Positions 59,228-64,000 of a DNA stretch of 64,000 nt are shown here, one piece after another. The notes under the pieces are model-generated. The model saw nothing but the letters and a program-made list of their open reading frames with translations, had not been told where the DNA came from and did no database searches. The DNA is taken from NCBI RefSeq assembly GCF_002157685.2, contig NZ_AP026738.1, forward strand, positions 5,850,098 through 5,914,097. The letters are read 5' to 3'. Origin of the DNA: Comamonas thiooxydans (lineage in GTDB: Bacteria; Pseudomonadota; Gammaproteobacteria; Burkholderiales; Burkholderiaceae_C). The translations under genes were made by a program, and so were the position numbers. The number at the start of each line of letters is the position of its first letter. Positions within the stretch are counted from its first letter, which is position 1.

Positions 59228-60655
59228 ATGCTTCCCCGCCACAACGACCCGATTGCCGCCATTGCCACCGCTCCGGGGCGTGGTGCCGTGGGCATTGTTC
59301 GGGTCTCCGGCAAAGGCATTGCTGCGCTGGTACGGACGCTTTGCGGCAAGGATCTGAAACCGCGCGAAGCGACTTATCTGCCCTTCAGGGATGCGGGCGG
59401 CTCGCCCATAGACCATGGCCTGGCCATCTACTTTCCCGGCCCGCACAGCTACACGGGCGAGGATGTGCTGGAGCTGCAGGCCCATGGCGGCCCCGTGGTG
59501 CTGCAGCTATTGCTGGCACGCTGTCTGGAAGCAGCACAGAGCGCCAATGAAGATGGCAAGCCGGTGCTGACTGGGCTGCGCCTGGCCCAGCCCGGCGAGT
59601 TCACCGAGCGTGCTTTTCTCAACGACAAGATCGACCTGGCCCAGGCCGAGGCGATTGCCGACCTCATCGATGCCAGCACCGAAGCCGCCGCGCGCAGTGC
59701 CAGCCGTTCGCTGTCCGGCGCGTTCTCGCAGGAAATCCATGTGCTGCGCGATGCCCTGGTGCATCTGCGCATGCTGGTGGAAGCCACACTGGACTTCCCC
59801 GAGGAGGAAATCGACTTTCTGCAGAAGGCCGATGCCTTTGGCCAGCTGGAGCGCCTGCGCCACCAGGTCACTGCCGTGCTGGCACGCGCCCACCAGGGCG
59901 CGCTGCTGCGCGAAGGCATCAAGGTGGTGATTGCCGGCCAGCCCAATGCAGGCAAAAGCTCGCTGCTCAACGCGCTGGCGGGGGCCGAGCTGGCCATTGT
60001 CACCCCCATTGCCGGAACCACGCGCGACAAGGTGCAGCAGACGATTCAGATCGAGGGCGTGCCCCTGCATGTGATCGACACCGCAGGCCTGCGTGACAGC
60101 GATGACGAGGTGGAGCGCATCGGCATTGCACGCGCCTGGGACGAGATTGCAGCAGCCGATGCCGTGCTCTTCCTGCACGACCTGACCCGCGTGGAACAGG
60201 CCGACTATGCGGCAGCCGATGCCGATATCGCCCGTACCCTGCAGGACAGGCTGCCCGCGCAGGTACCGGTCATCCATGTCTGGAACAAGACCGATATGGC
60301 GGCTGCCGACGTGCAGTCCCGCCACACCGCCCAGCTCAATGCCGAGCAGATCGCCTTGTCGGCCCGTACCGGCGATGGCCTGGATGCGCTGCGCAAGCGC
60401 CTGCTGGAAGTGGCGGGCTGGCAATCCGCCCCCGAAGGCCTGTACCTGGCCCGCGCCCGCCATGTGGAAGCCCTGCAGGCCGTGGATGCCCATCTGGAGA
60501 TGGCCGACGAGCAGCTGGCGGCGCAATCCGCCCATCTGGATCTGCTGGCGGAGGAGTTGCGCCTGGCACAGCTGTCGCTGAACTCGATTACCGGCGAATT
60601 CAGCTCCGACGACCTGCTGGGGGTGATCTTCTCCAGCTTCTGCATCGGCAAGTAA
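59228..60655 (+). CDS. mnmE: tRNA uridine-5-carboxymethylaminomethyl modification GTPase MnmE
   Basis: The 475-residue GTPase, together with MnmG, modifies the wobble uridine of certain tRNAs. It starts [22 protein letters not shown] (folate-binding domain), has [14 protein letters not shown] (G1, near residue 237), the [17 protein letters not shown] switch region and NKTD, and ends with the invariant FCIGK. The order near yidC is typical, but here it faces the yidC operon convergently. Confidence 0.98.
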   Translation: MLPRHNDPIAAIATAPGRGAVGIVRVSGKGIAALVRTLCGKDLKPREATYLPFRDAGGSPIDHGLAIYFPGPHSYTGEDVLELQAHGGPVVLQLLLARCLEAAQSANEDGKPVLTGLRLAQPGEFTERAFLNDKIDLAQAEAIADLIDASTEAAARSASRSLSGAFSQEIHVLRDALVHLRMLVEATLDFPEEEIDFLQKADAFGQLERLRHQVTAVLARAHQGALLREGIKVVIAGQPNAGKSSLLNALAGAELAIVTPIAGTTRDKVQQTIQIEGVPLHVIDTAGLRDSDDEVERIGIARAWDEIAAADAVLFLHDLTRVEQADYAAADADIARTLQDRLPAQVPVIHVWNKTDMAAADVQSRHTAQLNAEQIALSARTGDGLDALRKRLLEVAGWQSAPEGLYLARARHVEALQAVDAHLEMADEQLAAQSAHLDLLAEELRLAQLSLNSITGEFSSDDLLGVIFSSFCIGK

Positions 60656-60693
60656 AGCGGCCGGCAGGCCCGCTACACTACTCAAGCGGGCAT

Positions 60694-60722
60694 AAAAAAA
60701 CGCCACCTTTTCAGGTGGCGTT
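60694..60722 (-). terminator. Terminator of the rpmH-yidC operon
   Basis: AACGCCACCT (60699-60708) pairs with AGGTGGCGTT (60713-60722), and the minus strand continues with a run of T. It lies 22 bases after the yidC stop and 38 bases after the mnmE stop. Confidence 0.9.
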
Positions 60723-60744
60723 CTTGTTGGCGCTGGCGCCGTGC

Positions 60745-62457
60745 TTACTTGCCTTCGGCAGCCTTGCCGAACTTGGGCAGGTTGAACTGAGGCGGCACGC
60801 CCATGCGCTTGTTGATGATCCACTGCTGAGCGATCGACAGAATGTTGTTCGTCAGCCAGTACAGCACCAGACCCGAGGGGAAGAAGAAGAACATCACGCT
60901 GAACATCAGCGGCATGATCCACATCATCTTGGCCTGCATGGGGTCGGGAGGAGCGGGGTTCAGGGCGGTCTGCAGCAGCGAGGACAGCGTCATCAGCAGC
61001 GGCAGGATGAAGAAGGGATCCGGCACCGAAAGGTCATGAATCCAGCCAATCCAGGGCGCGTTGCGAATTTCCACACTGGACTGCAGCACCCAGTACAGAG
61101 CCATGAAGACAGGGATCTGAATGACGATGGGCAGGCAGCCGCCCATGGGGTTGACCTTCTCCTCGCGGTAGATGCGCATCATCTCCTGCTGCATCTGCTG
61201 GGGCTTGTCCTTCAGACGCTCGCGCATTTCCTGAATGCGGGGGTTGATGGCCTTCATCTTGGCCATCGAGGAGTAAGCCTTGGCATTGAGCCAGTAGAAG
61301 GCAATCTTCAGCAGCACCACCAGGGCCACGATGGACCAGCCCCAGTTGCCGATGAACTTGTGCAGCTCGGACAGCAGCCAGTACAGCGGCTTGGCCAGAA
61401 TCGTCAGCCAGCCATAGTCCTTGACCAGTTCCAGACCGGGCGAGAGCTTTTCCAGCATGGGCTCGATCTGAGGACCGGAGAACAGGCGCGAGCTCACGGT
61501 CTTGGTCTGGCCGGGCTCCACCGTGCCCACGGGCGTGATCATGCCCACGGCGTAGAGGTTGTCACCCACCTTGCGCACGAAGTTGTCGCGCTGGATGCCG
61601 TCGGCCAGCAGCCAGGCGCTGGCGAAGTAATGCTGCACCATGGCCACAAAGCCATTGGGAGAGGCCTTGTCGACCTCGGCCTTGCCGCTTTCGATGTCCT
61701 TGAACTCGACCTTGTGGTACTTCTTGGCGTCGGTATAGACGGCAGGACCGGTGAAGGTGGAGTAGAAGCTGGACTCATGCTCGGGCTTGTTGCCGTCGCG
61801 CACCAGCTGCATGTACAGCTGGGGGTTCACGGCGGTCGAGCCGGTGTTGACCACATCGTGCTGCACATCGACGGCATAGGAGCCGCGCTTGAGCGTGAAG
61901 GTCTTGATCAGCTTCACACCGCCCTGGTCGGCAGACTCGAAGCGCACTTGCACGCTGTCCTGACCGTCCTTGAGCTCGCGCTCGCCGGGCATCACGGTCA
62001 TGGGAGTCTTGTGCGTGGGGAAGTTGCCGCCGATCAGGCCGGTCTGACCCAGGTAGACGCGCTTGGCGTTTTCCTCGAACACCTGCATGAGCTTCTTGTC
62101 ATCCGTGGTGTCGGAGTACTTGAGCAGCTCGGAAGCTTTTAGCGTGCCGCCTTCGCTGTCGAAGGTCAGACGCATCACATCGCTGCCCACGATCACATCC
62201 TGACGGGGCGTCACGGCTGCTGCGGGCTGAGCCGCGGCATTGGCAGCACCGGGCACGTCGCCGGCAGAAGCAGCTGCTGCGGGCTGAGGCACGCTGACGT
62301 CAGCAGGCTTGACATCAGCCGCAGCAGGCGCACTGACCGTCTGCGGCGATGGGAAGAAGGTGGGCTTTTTGCCGTTATGGATTTGCCATTTGTCCCAGAG
62401 CAAAACCATGGAAAAGCCAAATATCACCCACAGTATGGTGCGGCGAATATCGTTCAT
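60745..62457 (-). CDS. yidC: Membrane protein insertase YidC
   Basis: The 570-residue insertase has an N-terminal anchor (RRTILWVIFGFSMVLLWDKW), a Pro/Ala-rich linker, and a large periplasmic beta domain (about 95-350). The conserved five-helix core at the end contains NWGWSIVALVVLLKIAFYWL, YREEKVNPMGGCLPIVIQIPVFMALYWVL and LTNNILSIAQQWIINKRM. It inserts and folds inner membrane proteins with or without SecYEG. The start overlaps the yidD stop by four bases. Confidence 0.98.
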   Translation of the reverse strand: MNDIRRTILWVIFGFSMVLLWDKWQIHNGKKPTFFPSPQTVSAPAAADVKPADVSVPQPAAAASAGDVPGAANAAAQPAAAVTPRQDVIVGSDVMRLTFDSEGGTLKASELLKYSDTTDDKKLMQVFEENAKRVYLGQTGLIGGNFPTHKTPMTVMPGERELKDGQDSVQVRFESADQGGVKLIKTFTLKRGSYAVDVQHDVVNTGSTAVNPQLYMQLVRDGNKPEHESSFYSTFTGPAVYTDAKKYHKVEFKDIESGKAEVDKASPNGFVAMVQHYFASAWLLADGIQRDNFVRKVGDNLYAVGMITPVGTVEPGQTKTVSSRLFSGPQIEPMLEKLSPGLELVKDYGWLTILAKPLYWLLSELHKFIGNWGWSIVALVVLLKIAFYWLNAKAYSSMAKMKAINPRIQEMRERLKDKPQQMQQEMMRIYREEKVNPMGGCLPIVIQIPVFMALYWVLQSSVEIRNAPWIGWIHDLSVPDPFFILPLLMTLSSLLQTALNPAPPDPMQAKMMWIMPLMFSVMFFFFPSGLVLYWLTNNILSIAQQWIINKRMGVPPQFNLPKFGKAAEGK

Positions 62458-62753
62458 GAAGACTTCTTAGGTGAGGAAGGTTGGGTGGTCGCGGAAGAGT
62501 CCGAGGCATTGTCCAGAAAGGAAAACAGCCTGGGCTTTTGCTGTGGCACGGGATCATGCCCTCCGTCACACCACGGATGACAACGCGCCAGCCGGCGCAC
62601 CGTCAGATAAGAGCCTACCGCAGCGCCGTGTTGCTCCAGCGCTTGAAGGGAATAGGCCGAGCAGGTCGGCTCGAAGCGACAGGCCGAGCCCAGCCAGGGA
62701 CTGAGCAGCAGCCTGTAGCCACGCACTACAGCCATGAGCAGTCGCTGCATCAT
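62454..62753 (-). CDS. yidD: YidD membrane protein insertion efficiency factor
   Basis: The 99-residue protein has the family pattern VVRGYRLLLSPWLGSACRFEPTCSAYSLQALEQHG with three conserved cysteines (ACRF, TCS, RCHPWCDGG). It helps YidC-dependent insertion. It overlaps rnpA by four bases at its start and yidC by four at its end, so translation is coupled. Confidence 0.96.
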   Translation of the reverse strand: MMQRLLMAVVRGYRLLLSPWLGSACRFEPTCSAYSLQALEQHGAAVGSYLTVRRLARCHPWCDGGHDPVPQQKPRLFSFLDNASDSSATTQPSSPKKSS

Positions 62754-63307
62754 GGCTGGTTCTCCAGCTGATTCGCTATCGAATCAGTAGCTTTTTGCGC
62801 TTTACCATCAATGGCTTGAGGTGAATTTTTCTTCAAATCCACCTCCGCCTCGGCGGTCTGACGGGCCTGCGTCAGGCGGCGCGCCCCGGTCGCAAAAAGC
62901 TGTTGCAGTTCCTTGCGGACCGCTGCCTTGAGCTGATCCGAAGTTGCACTGACGAATTGCTTACGGTCAAACCCCGAGCGCAGGCGCACCACATAGGAAG
63001 CACACAGCAGGGCATCCTCGTAATCCGAGGACACCGCGTAGATCTGGCGCTTGATGGTGTGGCGCGTGACCGAGCGGCGTGCCCAGCGCTTGGGCACCAT
63101 GGCACCCAGCCAGGCCTGCTTGCGCACGGCACCAATGCCAAACAGGGCCTGCGGATCGTTCGATCCGGGCCCTGTCCTGGGGTTGGCAACCATGTCGGGA
63201 ACCTCGGCCACCAGCTCCATGCGATGCAGGGCGAAGTGCGGGGTACGGGCAATCGTGCCCGCGGACATGGTGGCCTGGAATTGCGGACGCGTTTTCAGCC
63301 TTTGCAT
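62750..63307 (-). CDS. rnpA: Ribonuclease P protein component with C-terminal extension
   Basis: The 185-residue protein supports RNase P RNA in tRNA 5' processing. The conserved core is residues 1-130, with LGAMVPKRWARRSVTRHTIKRQIYAV (the RNR-like basic motif). E. coli RnpA has 119 residues, so about 50 extra residues follow, ending NSPQAIDGKAQKATDSIANQLENQP. The last part of this tail (KAQKATDSIANQ) is encoded by a copy of the short dispersed repeat, so it may be a neutral addition. It overlaps yidD by four bases. Confidence 0.95.
   Translation of the reverse strand: MQRLKTRPQFQATMSAGTIARTPHFALHRMELVAEVPDMVANPRTGPGSNDPQALFGIGAVRKQAWLGAMVPKRWARRSVTRHTIKRQIYAVSSDYEDALLCASYVVRLRSGFDRKQFVSATSDQLKAAVRKELQQLFATGARRLTQARQTAEAEVDLKKNSPQAIDGKAQKATDSIANQLENQP
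62768..62803 (-). repeat. Short dispersed repeat inside rnpA
   Basis: The 36 bases, reading on the minus strand AAAGCGCAAAAAGCTACTG and then GATAGCGAATCAG, match the copy in the M48 gene (15153-15188) at about 28 positions without gaps. Here they encode KAQKATDSIANQ. CTGATTCG/CGAATCAG forms a hairpin within it. Confidence 0.6.
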
Positions 63308-63371
63308 AGGAGAGCCTCCGTTCAGAGGCCTTCAGCGCAGCGAATGAGCAGACCGCTAGCCAACGCCGGCC

Positions 63372-63506
63372 TTAGACGGCCAGACGCTTGCGGCCCTTGG
63401 CGCGACGTGCGTTGATCACGGCACGGCCACCCTTGGTCTTCATGCGGACCAGGAAACCGTGGGTACGGGCGCGGCGGATCTTGGAAGGTTGGTAAGTACG
63501 TTTCAT
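63372..63506 (-). CDS. rpmH: Ribosomal protein L34
   Basis: The 44-residue basic protein (start [18 protein letters not shown], end GRKRLAV) is a standard L34. It is the first gene of the rpmH-rnpA-yidD-yidC operon, 64 bases before rnpA. The start at 63506 follows AAGGAACCAAC. Confidence 0.98.
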   Translation of the reverse strand: MKRTYQPSKIRRARTHGFLVRMKTKGGRAVINARRAKGRKRLAV

Positions 63507-63926
63507 GTTGGTTCCTTGAGAAGGTTCAGTATTTGCGTCGGCAAGGCGCCATGTCTGCGCCCGACCATTCCGGTTTTGCGCCGCACACTGTCACCGCCAA
63601 ACCCGATATTTTTTCACATGCCGTGCATGTCATCGGACCAGAAGGCAACAAACGGAACAAAGCACCCGCCACAGCGCCTAAAGCAACTGGGCGCGCGCGC
63701 ACAAAAAAGGCGCCCGGCTCATATCACCCTGAACACATTCAGGGAAACCGGGGATTATCACAGCGTTGCGCCTTTGATGCAATGACCCTTGAATTTGCTA
63801 AGGACTCACGGGGTATCCCGTCCAGCACCTGCGTGGCCCAGAGATTCTTTACAAACAGCAGGCTGCCAATCTATTAGGATGTGCAGCCTATAACGCACCG
63901 GAGTCGGGGACAGCCTTCTGATATTT
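63507..63926. other. Region between rpmH and the DnaA boxes
   Basis: About 420 bases hold the rpmH promoter on the minus strand but no credible gene. Several short open frames on the plus strand have no ribosome site or recognisable product. Confidence 0.5.
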
Positions 63927-64000
63927 TGTGGATAACTTCCGCAAAAGCTACAATACCAACCCCGCAACTGTTCCTCCTATCCACAATTAGACTTTTGACA
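63927..64000. other. Left edge of the presumed oriC/dnaA region
   Basis: A perfect DnaA box TTATCCACA lies on the minus strand at 63927-63935 (TGTGGATAA), and a box with one mismatch (CTATCCACA) lies on the plus strand at 63977-63985. rpmH next door is usually adjacent to dnaA in beta- and gammaproteobacteria, so the origin and dnaA should begin just beyond the window. Confidence 0.65.

Noticed and set aside
63459..63877. Short plus-strand open frames right of rpmH
   Set aside because: They overlap rpmH antisense or lie in its promoter, have no ribosome site, and differ in frame; no protein is recognisable.

Overview
The window looks like chromosomal sequence from a Comamonadaceae betaproteobacterium, most likely Comamonas or a close relative. 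The basis is the GC-rich coding style, Bug/TctC-type tricarboxylate receptors, the order yhdP-glnE, recA-recX and rpmH-rnpA-yidD-yidC, and two dispersed short repeat families that I associate with this family. The genus is inferred from gene content, not from a database comparison. No rRNA, tRNA, CRISPR array, prophage or complete insertion sequence is visible.

Layout, left to right. 1-10 kb: a nitrilase-family hydrolase cut by the window edge, the AsmA-like protein YhdP, glnE, a glutathione S-transferase and purB. 10-20 kb: yaeQ, a DUF3717/DUF1289 protein, a TerC-family gene behind a manganese (yybP-ykoY) riboswitch, an M48 protease, moaC, a type IV pilin with a textbook sigma-54 promoter, an FHA protein, ssb and a YajR-like exporter. 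20-31 kb: a 220-bp MITE-like element, uvrA, a DadA-like oxidoreductase, a Bug receptor with a LysR regulator, pyrF, an EamA exporter, a MerR-thioesterase pair and a second TerC gene. 31-39 kb: sucCD, argC, yddG and recA-recX, with a LexA-type box before recA and an intrinsic terminator between recA and recX. 39-45 kb: a TctD/TctE two-component system followed by a Bug receptor, then birA and a SPOR protein. 44.8-48.4 kb: a SET-domain methyltransferase gene head to head with a topoisomerase III gene that encodes a histone H1-like Lys/Ala/Thr tail and a SWIB domain. 48-55 kb: a TetR-controlled cluster (periplasmic binding protein, AidB-like acyl-CoA dehydrogenase, acyl-CoA ligase), a tyrosine phosphatase and a 49-residue lipoprotein. 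55-64 kb: maeB, an AT-richer phosphoethanolamine transferase-like gene, mnmE, the yidC-yidD-rnpA-rpmH operon, and the first DnaA boxes of the presumed oriC/dnaA region at the right edge.

Working together: most genes are housekeeping (nitrogen control, purine/pyrimidine/arginine synthesis, TCA cycle, DNA repair, membrane insertion). Accessory features are small transporters with adjacent regulators. The most unusual observation is the SET/TopoIII-SWIB pair, which puts two eukaryote-like chromatin domains and a lysine-rich tail behind one divergent promoter. The second is a hairpin-rich repeat family: six of its seven copies lie directly at the 3' end of a gene in the same orientation, and two of those supply the stop codon.
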